A stretch of DNA of 64,000 nt from Bolinopsis microptera (Eukaryota; Ctenophora; Tentaculata; Lobata; Bolinopsidae): the NCBI RefSeq assembly GCF_026151205.1, contig NC_087082.1, forward strand, positions 20,236,494-20,300,493. The letters run 5' to 3'. The position numbers and the translations under genes were made by a program. Positions 1 to 13,100 of the stretch are shown here, piece after piece. The notes beneath the pieces were generated by a model, which was not told the origin of the DNA, did not search any database, and saw only the letters and a program-made list of their open reading frames with translations. Positions within the stretch are counted from its first letter, which is position 1, and each line of letters starts with the position of its first letter.

Positions 1-1185
1 ACTTAAGGGTTAGACGGTATCCTGCTAGTAAATTATAACAGTCATAAGTTTATTAAGTGAGAGCTTTATTTTTTAAGGGATATCATAATTGTTGGTTTAC
101 CATGCTTGGTATGCATTTATTGACGTAAAGCATATCATTCAACGAATATTTAGAAACCATTGAAGTGTAAAATAAATTTAAATCTAAATCGATGCCATGG
201 CTCATGAGTCATGATGTACTTTAATTAAGATAATATTAATAGGCATGACTCGTATACAAGGTTACCCGTGTGTTACCCGTGTGTCAAGTGTAAACTGTAC
301 ATAAACTTAAAATGTCCGTTATGTCGTTAAAATAACCGAATAATCAGCACCCCTAACCACTGGTAAAGACTAAAGGCGTCTTCAAGAAGTTGGTGGACTC
401 TAGTAGTGCAATTTATCAAACTGATCAGCCAATTATCGTTAAAGGGAAGCATCCTGAATGATAATTGATAAAGCATTTTGAAAGGAAGAAAGAAACCTAA
501 TTTGCCTGTCTAATAGTAATTTATTCTTGAGGTACTTTGAAAAAACCGTCCCGCAATTTGCTAACATTTATTATTCATGATTTTCCTCCTTATTAAACGA
601 TGATTGCCTAATCAGTTTAGCTAAGAAATAGTGTCTTTAAGACACTATTTAAAAGCTACATTCGAGTACTGCTTGAAGAATTATTTACCCTAGCCATAGC
701 CAGATTAGCCACTGCAACTGATGAGTGATATTATAGCTAATAAATAATTATTTCTACAGAGAAATGTCAATATTTCTCCTATTGACGCTTCACCTACTCT
801 TCTCTCCTGCTCACTGTGGTAAGTTTCATAAGTTTAGTTATTACAGTCTTCAATAATCAGTTTCTTACTTAAAGTCCTTTAGCTAAATAGTCCAAATCGT
901 GGAGCATAAATAGCTGTTTGTGATCACTGATCCACAAAATGAGTTAACATTCGACACAGTGCAGTCTCGTAATATTATGATCTAACTTACAGATCGTGAT
1001 TTCCTTGTCGATGGGCACGTTAATACCATGTTATGTCTCGCCTGCTGAGACTTAATAACTGCTTGTAGGGATAGGGTTGCAGTTAGATTCAGAGCAAGGA
1101 CATAGTCTATCATATTTTGCTCCCGTATTTGTAACATCTTGAATCTTGGTGGACCATCCCTATGTAACATGCTATATAGATTAGC
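1..1185. other. left flank, no gene recognised
   Basis: AT-rich sequence with short unconvincing open frames only. A small palindrome around 627-651 (AAATAGTGTCTT and its complement) is the only structure noted. I see no domain, splice pattern or RNA gene. Confidence 0.5.
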
Positions 1186-4100
1186 AGGTATTTAGTGTGC
1201 CGGCAGTTAGTCTCATGTCTAGGTGTCTAAGTGTATATTCTATATGGGCAGTACTGGAAATATCATGGTGAGCATCCCTTTTAACATCAGTATTTAGTGT
1301 GCCGGCAGTTAGTCTACTGTCTAGGTGTCTAAGTGTATATTCTATATGAGCAGTACTGGAAATATCATGGTGAGCATCCCTTTTAACATCAGGTATTAGT
1401 GTGCCGGCAGTTAGTCTCATGTCTAGGTGTCTAAGTGTATATTCTATATGGCAGTACTGGAAATAGCATGGTGAAGCATCCCTTGTAACATCAGGTATTT
1501 AGTGTGCCGGGCAGTTAGTGCATGTCTAGGTGTCTAAGTGTATATTCTATATGGGCAGGTACTGGAAATATCATGGTGAGCATCCCTTTTAACATCAGGT
1601 ATTTAGGGTACTGGAAGTTAGTCTCATGTCTAGGTGTCTAAGTGTATATTCTATATGGGCAGTACTGGAAATATCATGGTGAGCATCCCTTGTAACATCA
1701 GGTATTAGTGTGCCGGGCAGTTAGTCTCATGCCTTGGGTCTAAGTGTATATTCTATATGGGCAGTACTTGGAAATATCATGGTGAGCATCCCTTTAACAT
1801 CAGGTATTTAGTGTGCTGGAAGTTAGTGTCGTCATGTCTAGGTGTCTAAGTGTAGATTCTATATGGGCAGTACTGAAATATCATGGTGAGCATCCCTTTT
1901 AACATCTAGGTATTTAGTGTGCCGGCAGTTAGTCTCATGGTCTAGGTGTCTAGTGTATATTCTTATTGGGCAGTACTGGAAATATCATGGTGAGCAACCC
2001 TTTTAACATCAGGTATTTAGTGTGCCGGCAGTTAGTGTCATGTCTAGGTGTCTAAGTGTATATTCTATATGGGCAGTACTGGAAATATCATGGTGAGCAT
2101 CCCTTTTAACATCAGGTATTTAGTGTGCCGGCAGTTAGTCTCATGTCTAGGTGTCTAAGTGTATATTCTATATGGCAGAGTAATGGAAATATCATGGTGA
2201 GCATCCCTTTTAACATCAGGTATTAGTGTGCCGGCAGTTAGTCTCATGTCTAGGTGTCTAAGTGTAATTTCTATATGGGCAGTACTGGAAATATCATGGT
2301 GAGCATCCCTTTTAACATCAGGGTATTTTAGGGTACTGGCAGTTAGTCTCATGTCTATGTGTCTAAGTGTATATTCTATATGGGCAGAGTACTGGAAATA
2401 TCATGGTGAGCATCCCTTTTAACATCAGGTATTTAGTGTGCTGGAAGTTAGTCTCATGTCTATGTGTCTAAGTGTATATTCTATATGGGCAGTACTGGAA
2501 ATATCATGTGTGAGCATCCCTTTTAACATCAGGTATTTAGTGTGCCGGCAGTTAGTTCCATGTCTAGGTGTCTAAGTGTATATTCTATAGGGGGGCAGTA
2601 CTGGAAATATCATGGTGAGCATCCCTTTTAACATCAGGTATTTAGTGTGCCAGGCAGTTAGTCCTCATGTCTAGGTGTCTAAGTGTATATTCAATATGGG
2701 CAGTACCTGGAAATATCATGGTGAGCATCCCTTTTAACATCAGATATTTAGTGTGCCGCAGTTAGTCTCATGTCTAGGTGTCCAAGTGTATATTCTATAA
2801 TGGGCAGGTACTGGAAATATCATGGTGAGCATCCCTTTTAACATCAGGTATTTAGTGGCCGGCAGTTAGTCTCATGTCTAGGTGTCTAAGTGTATATTCT
2901 AATGTGCAGTACTGGGAAATATCATGGTGAGCATCCCTTTAACATCAGGTATTTAGGGTACTGGAAGTTAGTCTCATGTCTAGGTGTCCAAGTGTATATT
3001 CTATATGGGCAGTACTGGAAATATCATGGTGAGCATCCCTTGTAACATCAGGGTATCTTAGGGTACTGGCAGTTAGTCTCATGTCTAGGTGTCCTAAGTG
3101 TATATTCTATATGGGCAGTACGGGAAATATCATGGGGAGCATCCCTTTTAACATCAGGTATTTAGTGTTGCCGGCAGTTAGTCTCATGTCCTAGGTGTCT
3201 AAGTGTATATTCTATATGGGCAGTACTGGAAATATCATGGTGAGCATCCCTTTTAACATCAGGGATTTAGGGGACTGGCAGTTAGTCCATGTCTTGTCTA
3301 ATGTAATTTTTATGGGGGAGTATGGGGAAAAATTTTAGGTGGCATCCCTTTTAACACAGGATTTAGGGGGGGGAAGTTTCCATGTCTAGTGTCTAAGTGT
3401 ATATTTATATGGGGATACTGGGAAAAATCATGGGAGCTCCCTTTTAAATCAGGATTTTCGGTATGGAATTAGTTTTCATGCTAGGGACTAAGGTATATTC
3501 TAAATTGGGGATACTGGGAAAAATCATGGTGACATCCCCTTTTAACTTTAGGTATTTAGGGTATGGAAAAGTGTCGTTAGGGGTCTAAGTGTAATTTTAT
3601 ATGGGTAGTACTGGAAATTCATGGGGGCATCCCTTTTAACATCGGGATTTAGGGGACTGGGGTTAGTCCATGTCAGGGGTTAAGGGATATTCTATATGGG
3701 GGTTGGAAATTATGGGGAGCATCCCTTTTTCTCAGGTATTTTGGGTACTGGGGAAATTAGTTCATGTCTAGGGGCTATGTTATTTTATGGGCATCTGGAA
3801 ATATCGGGGGCTCCTTTTTTAAAAAGGGATTTAGTTCCCCGGGATTCCCCCATTCTAGGTGTCTAAGTTTATTTTAATGGGGATACTGGAAAATCATTGG
3901 GGGGGCCTTTTTAAAATAGGTATTTATATAATTTTGTCTAATCTAGGGGGGCTAAGTGTATATTTATAGGGCGTACTGGAAATATCTGGGACATCCCTTT
4001 AACATCAGGGATTTGGGTACTGGAAGTTAGTCTAATGTCTAGGTGTCTAAGTGTATTTCTATTGGGGATCTGGAAATGTTTATGGGGACATCCCTTTTAA

Positions 4101-7100
4101 CAGCAGGGGATTAGGGGCTGGAAATTGTCAATGTCTGGGGGCTAATGTATTTCATATCAGTACGGGAAAAATATTGGGGGGCATCCCTTTTAAATCAGGT
4201 TTTTAGGGTCGGGGTTGCTCGTCTAGGGGTTTAAGTGTATATTCTATATGGCATTACTGGAAATATCATTGTGAGCATTCCCTTTTAACATCAGGTATTT
4301 AGTGTACTGGCAGTTAGTCTCATGTCTAGGTGTCTAAGTGTATATTCTATATGGGCAGTACTGGAAATATCATGGTGAGCATCCTTTTAACATCAGGGAT
4401 TTAGGGGGCGGAATTGTCTCTGTCTAGGGGTTAAGTGTATATTCTATTGGGCATACTGGAAAATATCTGGTTGGGATTTTAAAAACGGGATTTTTTGCCG
4501 GCATTTTTCTTTTTTTATTCGGTTCCCTAAGGTAATTCATTGGGCTCTGGAAATAATGGGAGCATCCCCTTTTAACGCAGGTTTTTGTGTCCGGCTTAGT
4601 CTCATGTCTAGGGGCTAAGTGTTAAATTTTAATGGGGATACTGGAAATATCTGGTAGCATTTTTTTAAAGGGGTATTTATTTTCCGGGGTTATCTCATTT
4701 CTAGGGGGGGTTAAAATTATATTTATTGGGCAGTACTGAATTCATGGTGACATCCTTTTAAATCCTATTTTGGGTTCTGGGGAATTATCTCATGCTTTTT
4801 TAAGTGATATTTATAGGGGATACTGGAAATATCATGTGGCTCCCTTTTTTAAATAGGTATTTAGTGTACTCAGTTAGTTCATTCTAGGGGTCTAAGTTTA
4901 TTCTTATGGGCATACGGGAAAAATTTTTGTGACATCCCCTTTTAAAACAGGGTATTTGTTTGGCCGGCGTTGTTCATGTTTGGTGTCTAAGTGTTATTCA
5001 TATCGTACTGGAAAAATCATGGGGACACCCCTTTTAAAAAGAGGTATTTAGTGTGCCGGGAGTTTGTCTCAGTTAGGTGTCTAATGTTATTCTAATTTTG
5101 GCAGTACTGGAAAATCAGGGGAGATCCCTTTTTTAAAATCGGGGATTTAGGTACGGAAGTTATCCATGTCATGTCAATTATATTCTTATGGGCATTAAAT
5201 GGAAAATCATGGGGGCAACCCCTTTTTTCTTTAGGGTTTTTTTTACGGGAGTTTTTCGTCTGGGGTTTTAAGTTAATTTTTTATATGGGCATATGAAAGT
5301 CATGGTGACATCCCCTTTTAACACAGGGTTTTTTGGGGGCTGGAAATTAGTTAGTCTAGGTTCTAAGGTAATTTTATATGGGCATATGGAAAACATGGGG
5401 AACCCCCTTTAAAATCATATTTGGGGATGGGGTTAGTTCAAGTCTAGGTTCGTGTTTATTTTTGGGCAGTCTGGGAATATCAGGTAGCAAACCCTTTTAA
5501 ACACAGGTATTTTGGACTGGGGTTAGTCTCTGTCTAGGGGTCTAATGAAAATTTTTATATCGTACTGGAAAGTCTGGTGACATCCCTTTAAATCAGGTAT
5601 TTTGGGGCGGGGAATTAGTCTCATGTCTAGGGGTTAAGTGTATATTCTATATGGGGCATACGGGAAAAATCATGGGGAGCATCCCTTTTTAAAAATCAGG
5701 TATTTAGTGTGCCGGATAGTTTCTTTCTAGGGGTCTAAATGATATTTATATGGGCATACTGGAAAATTTTTTGGGGGAGCATCCCTTTTAAAAAATCAGG
5801 GATTTTGTGTACGGGAGTTTCCTGTTTTGGTGTCTAAATGTTATTCTATATGGGCATCTGGAAAATTTTATGGTGAGCAAACCCCTTTTTAAAATCAGGT
5901 TTTAGGTATGGCGTTAGTCTCATGTCTAGGTGTTAATTATATTTTATATGGGGATACTGGAAATGTCAGGTGAGCACCCCTTTTAAAATCAGGGATTTAG
6001 GGTGCGGAAATTAGTTCCTTTAGTTCAAAAAGTAAATTCTATATGGGGAGTACTGGAAATATCATGGGGAGCAAAACCCCTTTTTAAAACATATTTTTTG
6101 TTGCCCGTTGTCTCATGTCTAGGGGTCTAATGTATATTCTTATGGGGGTACTGGAAAAAATCTGGGGAGCATCCCTTTTTAAAATCATATTAGTTGCTGG
6201 GAGTTAGTTCATGTCTAGGGTTTTTAAGTTATATTTTAAAAGGGGAGTACTGGAAATGTCATGGTGAGCATCCCTTTTAACATCAGGTATTTAGGGTGCT
6301 GGAAGTTAGTCTCATGTCTAGGTGTCTAAGTGTATATTCTATATGGGCAGTACTGGAAATATCATGGTGAGCATCCCTTTTAACATCAGGTATTTAGTGT
6401 ACTGGAAGTTAGTCTCATGTTAGGTGTCAAAATGTAATTTTTATATGGGATTTCTGGAAAAAATATGGGACATCCCTTTTTTAAAATCAGGTATTTAGGT
6501 ATGGAAGTTAGTCTCTGGGCTGTTTCTAAGTGTATATTTATATGGGGATATGGGGAAAATCAGGGGAGCATCCCTTTTAACTCAGGTATTAGGGTACGGA
6601 AGTTAGTCTCAGTCAGTGTCTAAGTGAATTCTATTTGGGGAGTACGGAAATACAGGGACATCCCTTTTAACAGCAGGTATTTAGTGTGCCGGCAGTTAGT
6701 CTCATGTCAAGGTGTCTAAGTGTATATTCTATATGGGCAGTACTGGATACTATCATGGTGAGCATCCCTTTTAACATCAGGTATTTAGTGTGCCGGCAGT
6801 TAGTCTCATGTCTAGGTTCTAAGTGTATATTCTATATGGGCAGTACTGAAATATCATGGTGAGCAACCCTTTTAACATCAGGTATTTAGTGTTTTTGGCG
6901 TTAGCTCTGTTATGTCTAATGTAATTTTATTGGGGGTACTGGGAAATTTTATGGTGATCCCTTTTAAAAATCAGGGATTTAGGGGGCGGAGTTATCTCTG
7001 TCTATTCTAATTTTATATTCTTAAATTGGGGGACTGGAATATCTGGGAGACCCCTTTTTAAAATAGGTATTTAGGGTGCGGGAGTTAGTCTCATGTCTAG

Positions 7101-10100
7101 GTGTCTAATGTATATTATAGGGGGGTCGAAATACATGGTGAGCACCTTTTTAACACAGTATTTAGGTACTCGTTTGTTCATGTTAGGTTCTAATTTTATA
7201 TTCTATATGGGGGAGTACTGGAAATTCATGGTGACACCCTTTTAAATCAATTTAGGGGGCTGGAAATTGTCTCATGTTTGGGGCTAAGTGTATATTTATT
7301 GGGGATATGGGAAAAATCATGGAGATCCCCTTTTTAAAATAGGTTTATTTTTTCTGGCAGTTTTTCATTCTAGGGGTTTTAATTTTTTCATAGGGCAGTA
7401 CTGGGGAATTAGGGACACCCTTTTAACATCAGGTATTTTGTGTATGGGATTTGCTCATGTCTAGGGTGCTAAGTTTATTCTATATGGGCATACTGGAAAA
7501 GTCTGGGACACCCTTTTAACATCAGTATTTTGGGGGCGGAAGTTAGTTCCCTGTTTGTTAATGTTATTCTATAGGGCCCTCGGAAATTTCATTGGCAACC
7601 CTTTTAACTCAGGGTTTTTTCTGGGAGTTAGTTCTGTCTAGGTGCAAGTGTATATCTATATGGGCATATGGAAATACATTGAACCCTTTAACATCGATTT
7701 TTGTACTGGGAGTTACTCATTCTAGGGTTTAATTTTTTATTCTATATGGGCATACTGGAAAAATATGGTGACATCCCCTTTTTAAAATCAGGTTTTTTGT
7801 GTTCCGGCAGTTGTCTTTTTGTCTAGGGGTTAATTATTTCTTATGGGGGTATGGAAAATCATGGTGGCATCCCTTTTAAATCAGGATTTAGGGGACGGAA
7901 GTTAGTGTCATTCTAGGTTCTAAGTGTATATTCTTATGGGGGTACTGGAATATCATGGGGACATCCTTTTTAAAATCAGGGATTTAGGGGACTGGAAATT
8001 ATCTCTGTCTAGGGGTCAATGATTTTTTATTTGGGGATCTGGAAAAATCATTTAGCAACCCTTTTTTCATGTATTTTTGTACTGGGAGTTATTTCATTCT
8101 GGTGTTAATGATTTTTCTATTGGGGAGTACTGGAAATATCATGGTGAGACCCCCTTTAAAATAGGGAAAATTTGTTGCCGGCAGTTTGCTCATGTCTAGG
8201 GGTCTAATGTATATTTATATGGGAGTACTGGAAAAACATGGTGAGACCTTTTTAAATCAGGGATTTAGGGGCTGGAAATTAGTGTCATGTCTAGGTGTTA
8301 AGTGATATTCTTATCCATACTGGAAATTCTGGTGGAAACCCCTTTTTAAATCAGGTATTTAGGGTACGGAAATTAGTCTCATGTCAGTGTCTAGTGTTTT
8401 CTATAGGGCGTCTGGAAATACATGTGAGCATCCCCCTTTTAAAATCATATTTAGGGTACTGGAGTTAGTCTCATGTTTTGCAAGTTATATTCTTTTTGGG
8501 CATACTGGAAATTCTGGGGGACATCCCCTTTTTTCATCAGGGATTTAGGGACCCCCAGTTAGTTATGTTAGGTGTCAATTTATTTAAAATGGGCCGACGG
8601 AAATATCATGGGGGCATCCCTTTTTTAAATATATTTAGTGTCCCGGGGTTAGTCTCTGCTAGGTTCTAAGTGTATTTTCCCCATAGGGCAGTACTGGGAA
8701 AAACATGGGGGATCCCTTTTTTAAAAGGTTTTGTGTGCTGGAAGTTGCTCATGTCTGGGTCAATGTAATTTTAGGGCAGTACGGGAAAAACATGGGGAGC
8801 ATCCCTTTTTAAATAGGTATTTTGGTGCCGGCAGTTTGTCTAGTTTGGGGATAATTTTATATTCTAATGGGGGTACTGGAAATTTTTCTGGGGGCATCCC
8901 CTTTTTAAAATCGGGATTTAGTTGCCGGCGTTTTCATGCTAGGGGTTAAGGTAATTCTAATGGGAGTACTGGAAATATTTATGGGAGCATCCCTTTTTTC
9001 TCGGGATTTATGTCCCGGGAGTTTCTCATTCAGGGGTTTTTAAGTGATTTTTTATTGGCATACTGGGGAAAAATCATGGTGGCATCCCTTTTTAACCAGG
9101 GATTTAGTGTCCGGAGTTTGTCTCAGTTAGGGGTCTAAGTTTTTTCTAAGGGAGTATGGGAAAAATCATGGGAGCATCCTTTTTACATCATATTTGGGCC
9201 CGGGATTTTCATGTCTAGGGGTCAAGTGTTATTCTTATGGCAACTGGAAAAACTGGGGACCCCTTTTAACAAGGTATTTGTGTGCCGGCGTTAGTCTCAG
9301 TCTTTGTATAATTATATTTTATATGGGGGTACTGGAAATATCATGGGGAGCACCCTTTAACATCAGGATTTAGTGTGCGGCATTATTTCATGTCTGGTCT
9401 AATGTTATTCTATATGGGCGTACGGAAATATCATGGGACATCCTTTTTTAAAATCAGGTTTTTGTGTCGGGAGTTAGGGCTCATGTCTGGGGTCTAATGA
9501 TATTTTTATGGGGAAATACTGGAAAATCATGGGGGGCATCCCTTTTAACATCAGGTATTTTTGTGCCGGGATTAGTCTCATGTTAGGGATAATTATATTC
9601 TTTTGGGGGGTTTTGGAAATTCATGGTGACACCCTTTTTAAAATCGGGATTTTTCCGCTTAGTCCCTGTTAGGGTCAAGTGTATATTTTTATGGGCATAA
9701 TGGAAAATCATGGTGACACCCTTTTTAAATAGGTATTTGTGTGCTGGGGGTAACTCATGTCTAGGTGAAATTATATTCTTATGGGGGAAAGGGGAAAAGT
9801 CATGAGCATCCTTTTTAACTCGGTATTTTTGTCTGGGAAATTTGTCTATGTCTAGGGGTTAAGTGTTAAAACTATATGGGGATACTGGAAATATCAGGTA
9901 ACCCTTTTAAAATCATATTTGTGTGCTGGAAGTTATCTCAGTCTAGGGGCTAATGTTATTTTTTGGGCATCGGAAAAATCATGGGGAGCCCCTTTTAAAA
10001 ATCAGGGATTTATGTACTGGAAGTTAGTCTCAGTTAGGTGTTAAGGTATATTCATAGGGCAGTATGGGAAAAATCATGTGAATCCCTTTTAAAGGGTTTT

Positions 10101-13100
10101 TTGGGGCCGGGGTTTGTCCAATTTAGGTGTTAAGGAAAAATTTTATTGGGGATACTAAATATCATGGTACTTTCCCCCTTTAAAAATAAGGGATTTAGTG
10201 TGCCGGCAGTGCTCATGTCTGGGTCTAGTTTATATTCTATAGGGGGAGTACTGGAAATATCATGGGGACATCCCCTTTAACATCAGGATTTTGTTCCCAT
10301 TTTCCCATGTTAGGGGTCTAATGTAAATTTTTTATTGGCAGTAAGGAAATATTTGACATCCCTTTTAACATAGGGGATTAGTGTACTGGAAGTTAGTTCC
10401 CTGTCTAGGGTCTAAGGTATTTCTATAGGGCATATGGAAATTTTTTGTGGCATCCCTTTTAAAAAATATTTTTGGGGGCGGCAGTTAGTCCATGTCTAGG
10501 TGTCTAATGTATACTTATGGGGGATACTGGAAAAATCATGGTGAGATCCCTTTTACATCAGGTTTTAGTGTGCCCGCGTTATCTTTCCCAGGGTCTAAGT
10601 GTATATTCTATATGGGCGTATGGAAATACTGGGAGCACCCTTTTTAAAAATAGGTATTTAGGTACTGGAATTATTATGTCTAGTTCTAGGTTTTTTTCTA
10701 TAGGGCGTATGGAAATATCATGGGGAGCTCCCCTTTTTAACATGGTATTTAGGGTATGGGAGTTTGTCTCATGTCTAGGGTTAAGTGTATATTCTATATG
10801 GGGAGTACGGAAAAATTTATGGTGAGCATCCCCTTTTAAAAATCGGATTTAGGGGGACGGCAGTTATCTCTGTCTAGGTGGTCTAAGTGTTATTTTATTG
10901 GGAGTATAAATCATGGGGGGCATCCCTTTTAAAATAGGTTTTTTAGTGTGCCGGATTTGTCTCATTCTAGGTGCTAAATGTAATTCTATATGGGCAGAAA
11001 TGGAAAAATTTATGGTGAGCATCCCTTTTAACATCAGGGATTTAGTTCGGAAGTTGTCTCATTTATTTAAGTGTATTTTTATGGGGATACTGGAAATATC
11101 ATGGGGGACATCCCTTTTAACTCAGGGATTTTGTGTCCCGGGAGTTATTCTGTCTGGTGTATAGTGTATATTTTTATATGGGCGGGCTGGAAAAATATGG
11201 TGACATCCCTTTTACATCAGGTATTTGTTGGGCCGCTTTTTGTCGCTAGGTTTGTGATTTCATTGGGGGGTCTGGAAATTCATGGGGAGCTCCCTTTTTT
11301 AAAATAGGGTTTTATGGCCGGAGTTAGTCTCATGTCTAGGTGTCTAAGTGTATATTCTATATGGGCAGTACTGGAAATATCATGGTGAGCATCCCTTTTA
11401 ACATCAGGTATTTAGTGTGCGGGATTGCTCTGTTAGGTGATAAGTGTATTTCTATATGGGGATTTTGGAAATATCATGGGGAGCATCCCCTTTTTCTAGG
11501 ATTTAGTGTGCCGCATTTTCTGTTAGGTTTAATGTATTTCTAATGGGGAACTGGGAAAATCAGGGGAGCTTTTTAACATCATTTTAGTTTGGAAATTAGT
11601 TCTCAGGGCTTGCTAAGTGTATTTCTATAGGGGATACTGGAAATTCATGGGACATCCTTTTTTAAAATCATATTATGACTGGAAATTAGTCTCATGCATT
11701 ATAAGGTATATTCTATATGGGGGTTGGAAATTCTGGGAGCTCCCTTTTAAATCAGGGATTTAGTGTGCCGGCATTAGTTTATTTGGTTCTAATGATATTC
11801 TTATTTGGGGATACGGAAAAATCTGGGGGACATCCCCTTTTTTATCAGTATTTAGTGTGCCGGGCCGTTAGTCTCATGTCTAGGGGTTTTAAGTGTTATT
11901 CATATGGGGGTACTGGAAAAAACGGGGACTCCCTTTTAACATCAGGTATTGTGTCCGGGGTTATCCCTTTAGGGGTTTTAAATGTATATTCTAATCAGTA
12001 TGGGAAAAACATGGTGGCTCCTTTAACACAGGTTTTTTTGTACTAATTTCCAGCTTTCCAAGTTTATTTTTATGGGCATACTGGAAATTCATTTAGCATC
12101 CCCTTTTTTCATCATATTTGGTCCGGCGTTTTCTCATTTAGGGGTTTTAAGTTATATTCTATATGGCATCTGGGAAATCTTGGCTCCCCCTTTTAACATC
12201 AGGTATTTTGGGGCCGGGATTTTTTTCATGCTAGGTTCTAAGGTATATTATAGGGCAGTACTGGGAAAAATCATGTATTCCTTTTAACTCAGTATTTAGT
12301 TGCCGGCATTAGTCTCATTCTAGGGGGTTAAGTTATATTCATTGGGATACTGGGAAAATTTAGTGGCATCCCCCAAAAATATATTTTTGGCGGAGTAGTC
12401 CTGTCTAGGTGCTGTGTTTTCTTATGGGGGGTACTGGAAATACATGGGAGCATCCCCTTTAACTCAGGTATTTAGTGTCCGGGAGTTATCTCTGTCAGGG
12501 GTTATTATATGGGCAAAATGGGAAAAACTGTCTCCCTTTTTAACTTATTTATTGCCGGGAGTTGTCCGTCTAGGTGTCTAATGTAATTCTATTGGCATAC
12601 GGAAATATCATGGTGACATCCCCTTTTTAAAACGGTATTTGTGATGGAATTGTTCAGTCAGGGGGCAATGTATATTCTTAAAGGGGGTATGGGAAATACT
12701 GGGGAGCATCCCTTTTTCTCAGGGATTTAGTGTCCCGGGATTTTGTCTCATGTTTATGTGTCTAGGTTTATATTCTTATGGGCTACTGGGAAAAATTTTG
12801 GGGGCTCCCTTTTTAAAATCAAATTTTTACGGGAATTAGTCTCATTCTATGTTTAAATGTATATTCTTATGGGAACTGGAAAAAAATTTATGGGGGACAT
12901 CCCTTTTAACAGAGGTAATTGTGGCCGGCAGTTATTTGCTAGGGGCTAAGTGTATATCTATATGGGCAGTACTGGAAATATCATGGTGAGCATCCCTTTT
13001 AACATCAGGTATTTAGTGTGCCGGCAGTTAGTCCTCATGTCTAGGTGTCTAAGTGTATATTCTATATGGGCAGTACTGGAAATATCATGGTAGCATCCCT